From the NCBI GenBank assembly GCA_964493695.1, contig CAZBPG010000038.1:1-31562 (forward strand): a DNA stretch of 31,562 bases, given 5' to 3'. The first letter of the stretch is position 1. Every line of letters begins with the position of its first letter. The notes beneath the pieces were generated by a model. The model was not told where the DNA came from. It did no database searches and saw only the letters and a list, made by a program, of their open reading frames with translations. Position numbers and translations under genes: made by a program. Source of the DNA: Bog-950 sp964493695. Lineage in GTDB: Bacteria; Bacteroidota; Bacteroidia; Chitinophagales; LD1. Positions 24,658-31,562 of this stretch are shown here, one piece after another.

Positions 24658-25923
24658 TTACCTGATAACAGTAAACCCCGTGTATGGCTGTAATGCCGCA
24701 GGAATTTTCACTCCGTCTGCTGTCTGATGATTTTCGAGAAGTGAAGCAACGATACGTGGTAGAGCCAAAGCACTTCCGTTGAGTGTGTGCGCCAATCTTG
24801 TTTTTTTGTTTTCATCGCGAAAGCGAACTTTCATACGGTTGCTTTGAAAGGTTTCGAAGTTGGAAACAGAACTTACTTCGAGCCACCGTTTTTGTGCGGC
24901 ACTATAAACTTCAAAATCGTATGTAAGTGCAGAGGCAAAACTCATATCGCCACCGCATAAGCGCAAGATACGATAAGGCAATTCTAATTTTTGAAGAAGA
25001 GATTCTACATGTTTCGCCATTTCTTCCAGCACTTCGTAACTCTTATCAGGATGAACGATTTGAACAATCTCCACTTTATCGAATTGATGAATACGGTTTA
25101 AGCCGCGCACATCTTTCCCGTAGCTGCCCGCTTCGCGTCTGAAACATGGAGAGTAAGCCGTAAACTTTGTTGGAAGTGTTTCGAGAATTTCATCGCGCAC
25201 AATATTCGTAACCGGAACCTCAGCAGTGGGAATGAGATAAAAACCTTCTTCCTTGGTTACATACATCTGTCCTTCTTTGTCAGGTAACTGACCGGTAGCG
25301 AATGCGCTGGCTTCGTTTACCATGTGCGGAGGAATAACTTCGGCATAACCCGCTTCAACCGCATTATCTAAAAAGAAACTGATGAGGGCGCGCTGCAACT
25401 TTGCTCCCTGTTTTTTGTAAACAGGAAAACCGGCACCGGTAATCTTAACACCCAGTTCCAAATCGAATAAGTCGTATTTTTTGGCTAAATCCCAGTGAGG
25501 CAAGGCGCCTTCATGCAAGGTTGGAATATCGCCAACGGTTTTTACTACTTCGTTTTCTTCGGGGGTTTTGCCCAGCGGAACAGATTTGTGCGGAGTATTC
25601 GGAATACGCACCAGAATATCTTTCACCTGTTCTTCCGCTTTTGCCAAAACGGTTTCAAACTGTTTTGATTCCTCTTTAAGTGCAGCAGTTTCAGATTTTT
25701 TTATGTCAGCCTCTTCTTTCTTTCCTTGCTTAAAAAGGTCGCCTATTTCTTTGGCTATAACATTCTGCTTCGCCAGGTTTTCATCAAGTTTGGTTTGAAT
25801 GCTTCTGCGGTTTTCATCAACGGCCAGAAGTTCGTCAATCAAATTCAGTTCCTTAAAATTCTTTACCGCAAGGCGTTGTTTAATGTCTTCCGCGTTGTTT
25901 CTAATGGCAATTATCTCAAGCAT
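24658..25923 (-). CDS. serS: Seryl-tRNA synthetase
   Basis: SerRS charges tRNA-Ser with serine. The protein has the two expected parts: an N-terminal antiparallel coiled-coil arm (about residues 30-105, rich in Lys and Glu), which clamps the long variable arm of the tRNA, and the class II catalytic core. Visible are TAEVPVTN (serine-binding TAE), motif 2 as FRREAGSYGKDVRG, and motif 3 as NGSALALPRIVASLLENHQ. 421 residues is standard. The ATG at 25923 begins MLEIIAIRNNAEDIKQRL, the usual family start. A 7-bp inverted repeat (ATTCAAA, 2 bases, TTTGAAT) lies at 25925-25940, directly before the start codon, and could form a leader hairpin. Confidence 0.97.
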   Translation of the reverse strand: MLEIIAIRNNAEDIKQRLAVKNFKELNLIDELLAVDENRRSIQTKLDENLAKQNVIAKEIGDLFKQGKKEEADIKKSETAALKEESKQFETVLAKAEEQVKDILVRIPNTPHKSVPLGKTPEENEVVKTVGDIPTLHEGALPHWDLAKKYDLFDLELGVKITGAGFPVYKKQGAKLQRALISFFLDNAVEAGYAEVIPPHMVNEASAFATGQLPDKEGQMYVTKEEGFYLIPTAEVPVTNIVRDEILETLPTKFTAYSPCFRREAGSYGKDVRGLNRIHQFDKVEIVQIVHPDKSYEVLEEMAKHVESLLQKLELPYRILRLCGGDMSFASALTYDFEVYSAAQKRWLEVSSVSNFETFQSNRMKVRFRDENKKTRLAHTLNGSALALPRIVASLLENHQTADGVKIPAALQPYTGFTVIR

Positions 25924-25980
25924 GATTCAAAAATTTGAATGGCGAATATAGAAATTCAACCCTTGCCCTTCAGCCGGCAA

Positions 25981-27780
25981 TTATTCGAGGTCTACATCAT
26001 ACTCATCTACCATCAGATAAATGGTGTTGGATGGCTTTAGCTCAGCCGGCATAGTTGCGTTAGCTTTTGGAGTAAGCTTAAGCAGATACAAACCCATGTC
26101 GTAGTCATCCCAAAAGTATCCTGCAATCACGGCATTGTATTCCGAAATTTTAGACTTGTTGCTGTCACGTGCCGCTTTGGTAGCGATGCCGGCAGGCCAG
26201 TTTTCCGACTTGCTGTATTCAAGCGCATTACTATACTCCGTTGCATCGAGCTGGGTTTTTACGTCTTCGTAGATATCGTAGTCTGCAAGGTCGCTGTAAA
26301 TGGTTGAACCGTAGGCTATTTTTACTTTTTTGTCGATATCATCTTTAGAATATTGCAGGTCGGAAGATGTTTTGGCAGTAGTAGTAGCGGTGGTGGTGCT
26401 GGCAGAAGAGCTTTTACCGTCCGTTACCGTTACATCGGTAGAATTGATGACGAAAAAAATATCGCGGGTGGGGCGCATGTCATACGGCATAAACTTGTTT
26501 TCATCTGCCGGAATTTTTAAAATGGATTTACCATCAAACTCGGCAATGCGGTAGGCTTTGTAGTTGTTTATTTGTGAGCGCACTTTGTCGCGTGCGCTTA
26601 GTGAACTGATGCCGCTGGGCCAGTTTTCTTCCCGACAATATTTTGCCGCATTCTCAAAATCGGTAGTGCCCCAGTAACCTTTAAGATAGGCAGCTTTTGT
26701 TTCGGTTAGCAGACTGAATGTATAATACATACCACCGGTGGAGTTAATTTTGGCAGGGTATGCTTTGTTGTAGTACGAAGACGTAGTTGTAGTACTGGTG
26801 GATGATGGAGTTGAGGTGGAAGTATAAGTCGTAAGCGTGTTGATGGGTGAGCCGCTTAGCTCTACATCGGTTTTACGCACCATAAAATAGATATCGCGGG
26901 TAGGACGCATATTGTACGGTTGAAAAGAATTTTCAGCAGCCGGTACGCGAAGAATCCATTTATCGTCACTCTCGCCAATCTGATAGCAGACATACTTCAG
27001 CATTTCAGGGCGCACTTTTTCGCGCATGGTGTAGCTCGAAATTCCGGAGGGCCATTTGGTTTCGTTGCAGTTCTCCGCCACATCGTTATACAGTGTGTAG
27101 CCGAGTTTATCTTTCACTTTAGGCGCATCAGCTTTGGTGGTAAGCACAAAATCTGTCCAGATACCAAAACTGTCTTTGATTTTTGCGCGCGGCCCCTTCA
27201 GATTGCTGACCGGAGTGTAAGAAGAAGTAGTAGATGATGATGAACTGTAAGAATTACTTCCGGCAGCAGTGTTGGAAGGTGCACCGTTTAGTTCTACATC
27301 GGTTTTGCGCACCATAAAAAAAATGTCGTGGTCCGGGCGAACACCGTAAGGCAGAAAGCTGTTTTCTGTGGCCGGCACACGCAAAATCCATTTGTCATCT
27401 ATTTCGGCAATTTGGTAGCAAACGTATTTCAGCATTTGGTCGCGCACCTTGTTGCGCTCCGTATAACTGCTGATGGCCCCCGGCCAGCCACTGGTTTCGT
27501 TGCAGTTCTTGGCAATTTCTTCGAAGAGGGTACTGCCAATCTGTGTGCGGAGTTTGTCGGCATCGGCTTTGGTGCGGAGATTAAAATCGGTCCAGATGCC
27601 GTAGGTATCTTTAATCTTTGCGGGTGTGCCTTTGGGGTTAAATACCTTAGCGGCACTGGCGGCACTTGCTCCTTTTATATCTACCGCTTTCGGGGCTTCG
27701 CGCTGGGCGGTGGCAATTGCAGAGGCAAACAGAAAAAGCGCCAAAAACAGATAATAGCGAAATGCAAATGGTGTTTTCAT
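25981..27780 (-). CDS. Secreted protein with four repeated domains, function unknown
   Basis: The precursor has a signal peptide (MKTPFAFRYYLFLALFLFAS, cleavage near ATAQ) and about 599 residues. Three similar modules of roughly 112 residues lie at 53-166, 198-309 and 342-454. Each carries the pattern of an AKI opening, NWPSGISS or close variants, a K-V-R helix, and RPTRDIFFMVRKTDVEL at its end. A fourth, more diverged module lies at about 475-599 (NWPAGIATKAARD, then IYLMVDEYDVDLE). Linkers of 20-30 residues rich in Ser and Thr separate them. There is no sorting domain at the C-terminus, so it probably stays periplasmic or uses another route. I recognise no domain family. The ATG at 27780 is preferred because it starts the signal peptide; the frame extends 22 codons upstream. 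Confidence 0.8.
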   Translation of the reverse strand: MKTPFAFRYYLFLALFLFASAIATAQREAPKAVDIKGASAASAAKVFNPKGTPAKIKDTYGIWTDFNLRTKADADKLRTQIGSTLFEEIAKNCNETSGWPGAISSYTERNKVRDQMLKYVCYQIAEIDDKWILRVPATENSFLPYGVRPDHDIFFMVRKTDVELNGAPSNTAAGSNSYSSSSSTTSSYTPVSNLKGPRAKIKDSFGIWTDFVLTTKADAPKVKDKLGYTLYNDVAENCNETKWPSGISSYTMREKVRPEMLKYVCYQIGESDDKWILRVPAAENSFQPYNMRPTRDIYFMVRKTDVELSGSPINTLTTYTSTSTPSSTSTTTTSSYYNKAYPAKINSTGGMYYTFSLLTETKAAYLKGYWGTTDFENAAKYCREENWPSGISSLSARDKVRSQINNYKAYRIAEFDGKSILKIPADENKFMPYDMRPTRDIFFVINSTDVTVTDGKSSSASTTTATTTAKTSSDLQYSKDDIDKKVKIAYGSTIYSDLADYDIYEDVKTQLDATEYSNALEYSKSENWPAGIATKAARDSNKSKISEYNAVIAGYFWDDYDMGLYLLKLTPKANATMPAELKPSNTIYLMVDEYDVDLE

Positions 27781-28078
27781 AACTATGGATTTAGAGAAAG
27801 CAAGGTAGAAATTTTCGGGCTTATCGGGAAGTCGCATAAGACTCAAACCTTACCGTTTCTTAAAATTTGGCGATTCCGAAACTTTGCCTAACATTGCACT
27901 GTTATCCAATAGTAACTCGCACAGAGTTTAGTTCTTCCAACTAAAGTTTACTGTTCTAAAAGTTCCGAAAAAATAAAATGGTTTCCTGATATACACGTAA
28001 AGTGTTGTTGTCCGTCCGCATGATTTTTTATTCTATGATAAACTTATCTAAAGCAAACTTTCAAATTCAAACACCGGC
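27781..28078. other. Divergent intergenic region between the four-repeat protein gene and rho
   Basis: The 298 bases must hold promoters for both flanking genes. I see no gene, no strong hairpin and no clear TTG / TAnnTTTG pair. The right half is AT-rich (TGATTTTTTATTCTATGATA) and is the more likely site of the rho promoter, with a leader that could host autoregulation by Rho. Confidence 0.4.
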
Positions 28079-29668
28079 ATGTACGATATTCTCCAGTTAA
28101 ATGACATGATTCTGCCCGAAATCCTTGAAGTGGCAGAAAAATTAAAAATAAAAGGCAGCGACAAACTCGAAAAGCAGGACCTTATTCTCAAAATTCTTGA
28201 CGCACAGGCACTCAATCCTGAGTTGCAAACCAAAACTGACAAACCAATGGATAAAATGAAAAAGCCAAGAACCCGCAAACCGATTGATCCGGATTTGAAG
28301 GAAAAACTGGAGGAGAAAGGCGATTTGCTGATAACCCCCGCTGAACAGGAAGAAACACAAACAGCAGGCGGCAGGTTCGTCAATGTGCAGGATGCAGAAT
28401 CTGAAAACAGGATCAAGCACCAGCAACCGGTTAAGGATGCAGATGGTAATTCTGAACTGAGTACGGCAAACGAAACCAGTGAAGAAAAACCGCAGGATGA
28501 AAATCAGCAAAAGCGCTTTGTGCCGGCTAATCCAAATATTTTTAGTGTAGAAAACGATGCTACTATTGAGGGTTCGGGTGTTCTGGAGATGATGCCCGAT
28601 GGTTACGGTTTTTTGCGCTCTTCAGATTACGCTTATCTCTCTTCGCCCGATGATATTTATGTGTCGCCTTCGCAGATAAAGCTGTTCGGCTTAAAAACAG
28701 GTGACACTGTTCACGGATACATTCGCCCTCCAAAACAGGGAGAAAAATATTTTGCCTTGCTGAAAGTAGATACTTTGAACGGACGTTTGCCTGAAGAGGT
28801 ACGCGACCGGGTAGCTTTCGATTACCTCACTCCGCTTTTTCCTCAGGAAAAACTGAACCTGTTTACTAAACCAACCGACCTTTCAACCCGCATCATCGAT
28901 TTGTTTACTCCGGTAGGCAAAGGGCAGCGCGGAATGATTGTGAGCCAGCCAAAAACGGGCAAGACCACCATTCTGAAAGATATTGCCAATGCTATTGCCA
29001 AGAATCATCCTGAAGTTTATTTGATTGTGTTACTGGTAGATGAGAGACCGGAAGAGGTAACGGATATGGAGCGCAGTGTAAACGGTGAGGTGATTGCCTC
29101 TACGTTTGACGAGCCGGCAGAGAAACACGTGAAGGTATCGAGCATTGTGCTCCAAAAAGCAAAACGCCTGGTAGAATGCGGACACGATGTGGTAATTCTG
29201 TTAGATTCAATCACCCGTTTAGCGCGTGCTTATAACACCGTTTCTCCTTCATCAGGCAAAGTTTTATCGGGCGGTGTGGAAGCAAATGCCATGCAAAAAC
29301 CTAAGCAGTTTTTTGGTGCAGCCCGCAAGATTGAGAACGGAGGTTCACTTACCATTCTTGCCACTGCTTTGATTGACACCGGCTCTAAAATGGATGAAGT
29401 AATTTTTGAAGAGTTTAAGGGAACCGGTAACATGGAGTTACAACTTGACCGTAAACTTTCGAACAAACGTATTTACCCGGCTATTGATATTGTATCCTCT
29501 TCTACCAGACGCGATGATTTATTGCTCGATAAAGATGTGCTGCAACGCATGTGGATTCTTAGAAATCACATTGCCGATATGAGCTCACAGGAGGCGATGA
29601 ATTTCCTGACTCAACAAATGAAGGGAACCAAGACCAATGAGGAGTTTTTGGTAGCCATGAACAGCTAA
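28079..29668 (+). CDS. rho: Transcription termination factor Rho
   Basis: Rho is the hexameric RNA helicase that terminates transcription. The N-terminal helical domain (about residues 1-45) is followed by an insert of some 115 residues (45-160) that is rich in Lys, Glu, Gln and Asn, probably disordered, and absent from the 419-residue E. coli protein. The cold-shock-like RNA-binding domain follows (GVLEMMPDGYGFLRSSDYAY onward). Then come LTPLFPQEKL, Walker A SQPKTGKTT (289-297), the VLLVDERPEEVTDMER block with the catalytic Glu, and the Q and R loops. Such inserts are usual for Rho in this phylum. 529 residues. It is followed by its own promoter-like region and rpmH. Confidence 0.97.
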   Translation: MYDILQLNDMILPEILEVAEKLKIKGSDKLEKQDLILKILDAQALNPELQTKTDKPMDKMKKPRTRKPIDPDLKEKLEEKGDLLITPAEQEETQTAGGRFVNVQDAESENRIKHQQPVKDADGNSELSTANETSEEKPQDENQQKRFVPANPNIFSVENDATIEGSGVLEMMPDGYGFLRSSDYAYLSSPDDIYVSPSQIKLFGLKTGDTVHGYIRPPKQGEKYFALLKVDTLNGRLPEEVRDRVAFDYLTPLFPQEKLNLFTKPTDLSTRIIDLFTPVGKGQRGMIVSQPKTGKTTILKDIANAIAKNHPEVYLIVLLVDERPEEVTDMERSVNGEVIASTFDEPAEKHVKVSSIVLQKAKRLVECGHDVVILLDSITRLARAYNTVSPSSGKVLSGGVEANAMQKPKQFFGAARKIENGGSLTILATALIDTGSKMDEVIFEEFKGTGNMELQLDRKLSNKRIYPAIDIVSSSTRRDDLLLDKDVLQRMWILRNHIADMSSQEAMNFLTQQMKGTKTNEEFLVAMNS

Positions 29669-29689
29669 AGCCAAAAGCTTTTGAACGGG

Positions 29690-29719
29690 TTGGTTTTGTG
29701 AGTGGAATAATTACTTTTG
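29690..29719 (+). promoter_or_regulatory. Candidate rpmH promoter of Bacteroidota type
   Basis: TTG at 29690-29692, then 19 bases, then TACTTTTG at 29712-29719, an exact match to TAnnTTTG. It would start transcription near 29726, about 27 bases before the rpmH ATG, and drive rpmH-rnpA-yidD. Confidence 0.5.
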
Positions 29720-29752
29720 CCGTCCTTTTAAAACGAAATTATAACTTAGAAT

Positions 29753-29908
29753 ATGAAACGGACATTTCAGCCAAGCCGAAGAAAGAGAGCAAACAAGCAC
29801 GGCTTCAGAGAAAGAATGAGCACTAAAAATGGAAGAAAAGTTATTGCAAGCAGAAGAGCCAGAGGCAGAAAAAAACTCACCACTTCGGACGAGAAGAGGC
29901 TTAAATAA
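29753..29908 (+). CDS. rpmH: Ribosomal protein bL34
   Basis: The frame from the ATG at 29753 encodes MKRTFQPSRRKRANKHGFRE and continues with RMSTKNGRKVIASRRARGRK, ending at TAA 29906-29908. This is an unmistakable bL34 of 51 residues, a basic protein of the large ribosomal subunit. It is a little longer than the usual 44-50 because of a tail (KLTTSDEKRLK). The last 80 bases are shared, in another frame, with the start of the RNase P protein gene. rpmH-rnpA-yidD is a conserved gene order in bacteria. Confidence 0.97.
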   Translation: MKRTFQPSRRKRANKHGFRERMSTKNGRKVIASRRARGRKKLTTSDEKRLK

Positions 29909-30317
29909 GTCGTTTGCTGAGTTTGATGTATCGCTCCTGAAAGGCAAGAACACTTTCGGCAAAGGCGAAAAGCTCAAAAGCAAAAAAATGATAGACCAGC
30001 TTTTTAAAGAGGGTAAATCGGTTTCAACAAACGGGTTTACCCTCGTTTATTTGTTGAAACCGCTTAATGCCCTCTATCCTGCACAGGCAGGGTTTTCGGT
30101 TCCTAAAAAATTCTTCAAACATGCGGTTGACCGCAACCGCATTAAGCGATTAATGCGCGAAGCGTACCGGTTGAATAAAACTTTGTTATACGAGAAGTTA
30201 GCGGAACGTAAAGAGGAAATGGCCATTATGTTTGTATATAAAGGAAAGGAATTGCCTAAGCATGAAGCAGTGACGAAGGCTGTTATCCATTGCATGAACA
30301 GGATTATTAAAACCTAA
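29829..30317 (+). CDS. rnpA: Ribonuclease P protein component
   Basis: RnpA binds the catalytic RNA that matures tRNA 5' ends. The conserved domain starts at about residue 43 (FGKGEKLKSKKMIDQLFKEG), with the RNR motif AVDRNRIKRLMRE at 99-111. The predicted protein has 162 residues, about 40 more than usual at the N-terminus. No ATG, GTG or TTG exists in this frame between a TTG at 29844 and the ATG of Met53, and starting at Met53 would remove part of the conserved domain. The start therefore lies inside rpmH, giving an overlap of 80 bases (ATG 29829) or 65 (TTG 29844). A non-standard start between is the only alternative. The gene stops 54 bases before yidD. Confidence 0.93.
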   Translation: MEEKLLQAEEPEAEKNSPLRTRRGLNKSFAEFDVSLLKGKNTFGKGEKLKSKKMIDQLFKEGKSVSTNGFTLVYLLKPLNALYPAQAGFSVPKKFFKHAVDRNRIKRLMREAYRLNKTLLYEKLAERKEEMAIMFVYKGKELPKHEAVTKAVIHCMNRIIKT

Positions 30318-30319
30318 GC

Positions 30320-30365
30320 CACGAATTGCACGGATTATCACCAATAAAATTTCGTGTAATTCGTG
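30320..30365. repeat. Palindromic repeat between rnpA and yidD
   Basis: CACGAATTGCACG and CGTGTAATTCGTG pair over 13 positions with one G-U pair, around a 20-base loop. The right arm is part of two direct copies of CGTGTAATT. Short AATTCGTG palindromes of this type occur dispersed in many genomes of this phylum. The right arm ends 6 bases before the yidD ATG, so the hairpin could cover the start site. Confidence 0.6.
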
Positions 30366-30371
30366 TAATTA

Positions 30372-30614
30372 ATGGCTGAATTAAATGGCATGATTTCAAA
30401 ACTCTTTTCTTTTCTTTTTCTCTTTATCATCAAAGCTTACAAAACTTTGCTTTCACCTGTTCTTCCGCCAAGCTGCCGGTACTTACCTACCTGTTCCGAT
30501 TATGGAGTTCAGGCTATACAAAAGCACGGACCGTTTAAAGGCGGCTGGCTGGCATTGAAAAGAATTTCGCGCTGCCACCCCTGGGGCGGGCATGGATACG
30601 ACCCGGTGCCTTAA
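30372..30614 (+). CDS. yidD: Membrane protein insertion efficiency factor YidD
   Basis: YidD is a small amphipathic protein at the inner membrane that aids YidC-dependent insertion. The 80-residue sequence has the whole family pattern: an N-terminal amphipathic or hydrophobic helix (about 10-30), then SCRYLPTCSDYGVQAI with Cys35 and Cys41, KHGPFKGGWLALKRISRCHP with Cys68, and GGHGYDPVP at the end. The start is the ATG at 30372 or the one at 30390 (Met7), which gives the more typical family start; the upstream palindrome does not settle the matter. yidC is not the next gene here. Confidence 0.95.
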   Translation: MAELNGMISKLFSFLFLFIIKAYKTLLSPVLPPSCRYLPTCSDYGVQAIQKHGPFKGGWLALKRISRCHPWGGHGYDPVP

Positions 30615-30624
30615 TGTTTAACTT

Positions 30625-30646
30625 CGGTCTGACGTTAGTCTGACCG
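30625..30646. terminator. Hairpin after yidD
   Basis: CGGTC and GACCG enclose a second GAC-GTTA-GTC stem after one T-T mismatch, giving 8 pairs with a GTTA loop, 10 bases after the yidD stop. No T tract follows, so it may stabilise the 3' end rather than terminate. Confidence 0.4.
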
Positions 30647-30688
30647 CGAACAAATACAGGTTTCGTTTATGCTGTTACATTCGCGCAC

Positions 30689-31324
30689 ATGAAAATTATT
30701 GCCAGAATAGTTTCTTACATATTTCATCCGCTTCTTTTTCCTACTTACGGCTTGCTTTTGCTTTTGGCCACCAACCCTAACCGGTTCGGGCATTTAGGAG
30801 AAAAACTGCATATCGTTTGGTTCATCATCATTTTTGCGCTCACTTTTCTTTTTCCTGCTGTTTGGTTACTGATGATGAAACGCCTGGAAATGATTGACTC
30901 ACTGAACCTGGAAACTACCAAAGAGCGCATAGTTCCGTTTATAGCCACCGCTACTTTTTATTTGTGGACTACCTGGATGTTTAAGAGCAACGTGCACCTG
31001 AAAATACCTACCGATAAACTTATTTTTTACATGATGCTCGGCTCGTGCTTTACCATCTTTATGGCGCTGGTGATGAATATTTTTATGAAGGTAAGCCTGC
31101 ACACACTGGGTGCCGGAAATTTACTGGGAATTATTCTGCCGATAGTGAACTCCTCTACTTACGATTTGCGGTTTGTTTTTGTAGCACTCATTTTGCTGGC
31201 AGGAATAATAGGGGCTGCCCGGTTAATTTTAAAAGCCCATACCGAGCGCGAAGTTTTTACCGGTTACTTCTTAGGCTTCACCGGTCAGTTTGTGGCGTTT
31301 ATTATTATACCGAAACTATTTTAA
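30689..31324 (+). CDS. Polytopic membrane protein, PAP2-like
   Basis: The 211-residue protein has five or six hydrophobic segments and no signal peptide apart from the first. The last third reads KVSLHTLGAGNLLG and later ARLILKAHTEREVFTGYFLGF. The spacing and the A-R-L-x5-HTxxEVxxGY pattern resemble the second and third phosphatase motifs of PAP2 lipid phosphatases (PSGH and SRxxxxxHxxxD), but the first Lys-rich motif and the final catalytic Asp (here Glu) are altered. It may be a PAP2-derived protein with a changed or lost activity. It is the last gene of the window and is separated from yidD by 74 bases with a hairpin. Confidence 0.65.
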   Translation: MKIIARIVSYIFHPLLFPTYGLLLLLATNPNRFGHLGEKLHIVWFIIIFALTFLFPAVWLLMMKRLEMIDSLNLETTKERIVPFIATATFYLWTTWMFKSNVHLKIPTDKLIFYMMLGSCFTIFMALVMNIFMKVSLHTLGAGNLLGIILPIVNSSTYDLRFVFVALILLAGIIGAARLILKAHTEREVFTGYFLGFTGQFVAFIIIPKLF

Positions 31325-31508
31325 TTTTTGTTTTTGCCCCTTGGCGCGGGCTTGGCTTCAGACTGAAGACAGCGAGGCAGTTTTTTTTCATTCCCGCAGG
31401 GTTTCTGTTTCGGAACGCTGCAGCTATTCACCACGCGCAGGGTCGTCTGCGACAGACCCTGCCGGGAAAGAAAAATGAGGCGAGGAGGGGTTGGGGGTTT
31501 GGTTTTAC
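31325..31508. repeat. Inverted-repeat-rich tail region
   Basis: There is no gene here. CTTCAG-A-CTGAAG at 31356-31368 is a compact hairpin. GCAGGGTC (31437-31444) pairs with GACCCTGC (31455-31462), with GTC-TGC-GAC inside. TTCCCGCAGGGT (31391-31402) can instead pair with ACCCTG-C-CGGGAA (31456-31468), and five T plus C before it pair with G plus five A after it beyond one mismatch. These two large structures exclude each other. A G-rich run (GAGGCGAGGAGGGGTTGGGG) lies at 31477-31496. Confidence 0.7.
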
Positions 31509-31562
31509 ATTAGACCTCTTCGGAAAATCATTTTATAGCAAGATTATGGATAGCTGCAATTA
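31509..31562. mobile_element. Possible insertion-sequence end (right edge of window)
   Basis: ATTAGACCTCTT at 31509-31520 is the exact inverse of 44-55, and the bases after it resemble the reversed left edge. Taking TAA (left) and TTA (right) as a three-base target duplication would fit the TNA preference of some IS5-type elements, but no transposase is present to test this. Confidence 0.35.

Overview
The window looks like a chromosomal segment from a member of the Bacteroidota. The evidence is two secreted proteins ending in Por/type IX secretion type A sorting domains, a DUF5606 protein, a Rho with a long N-terminal insert, candidate promoters of the TTG / TAnnTTTG type, and the general absence of purine-rich Shine-Dalgarno sites. 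Order or genus cannot be fixed by eye. No tRNA, rRNA, CRISPR array or complete insertion sequence was found.

The left edge (1-791) is accessory or poorly assembled. It holds a possible insertion-sequence end, the tail of a YciI-like protein, a 21-bp tandem array broken by a 100-N scaffold gap, a second diverged YciI tail joined directly to the array, and a strong bidirectional terminator. From 792 to 9450 come an MBOAT acyltransferase with an SGNH partner (polysaccharide O-acetylation), a P-type ATPase of unclear substrate, a small AAA ATPase, and a minus-strand run of DUF5606 protein, M3 oligoendopeptidase and a secreted sorting-domain protein. uvrB follows.

Positions 11600-19642 form a lower-GC cell-surface island: a Wzm/Wzt-type ABC exporter, a transglutaminase-fold lipoprotein, a radical SAM protein with an N-terminal Cys-rich domain, a sulfotransferase (opposite strand), a SAM methyltransferase and a second radical SAM protein. 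The genes fit export and decoration of a surface glycan or glycoconjugate. No glycosyltransferase, flippase or polymerase is present, so the substrate must be made elsewhere.

The right part is core-like: glpK, a DUF1295 membrane protein, a secreted S8 protease, serS, an uncharacterised secreted protein with four repeats, rho, then rpmH-rnpA-yidD with rpmH and rnpA overlapping by about 80 bases, and a PAP2-like membrane protein. Short genes at 24201-24344 and 29753-29908 were found by direct reading. The last 240 bases hold large inverted repeats, and the final 54 bases resemble an inverted copy of the first 55, as expected if both edges abut copies of one insertion sequence.
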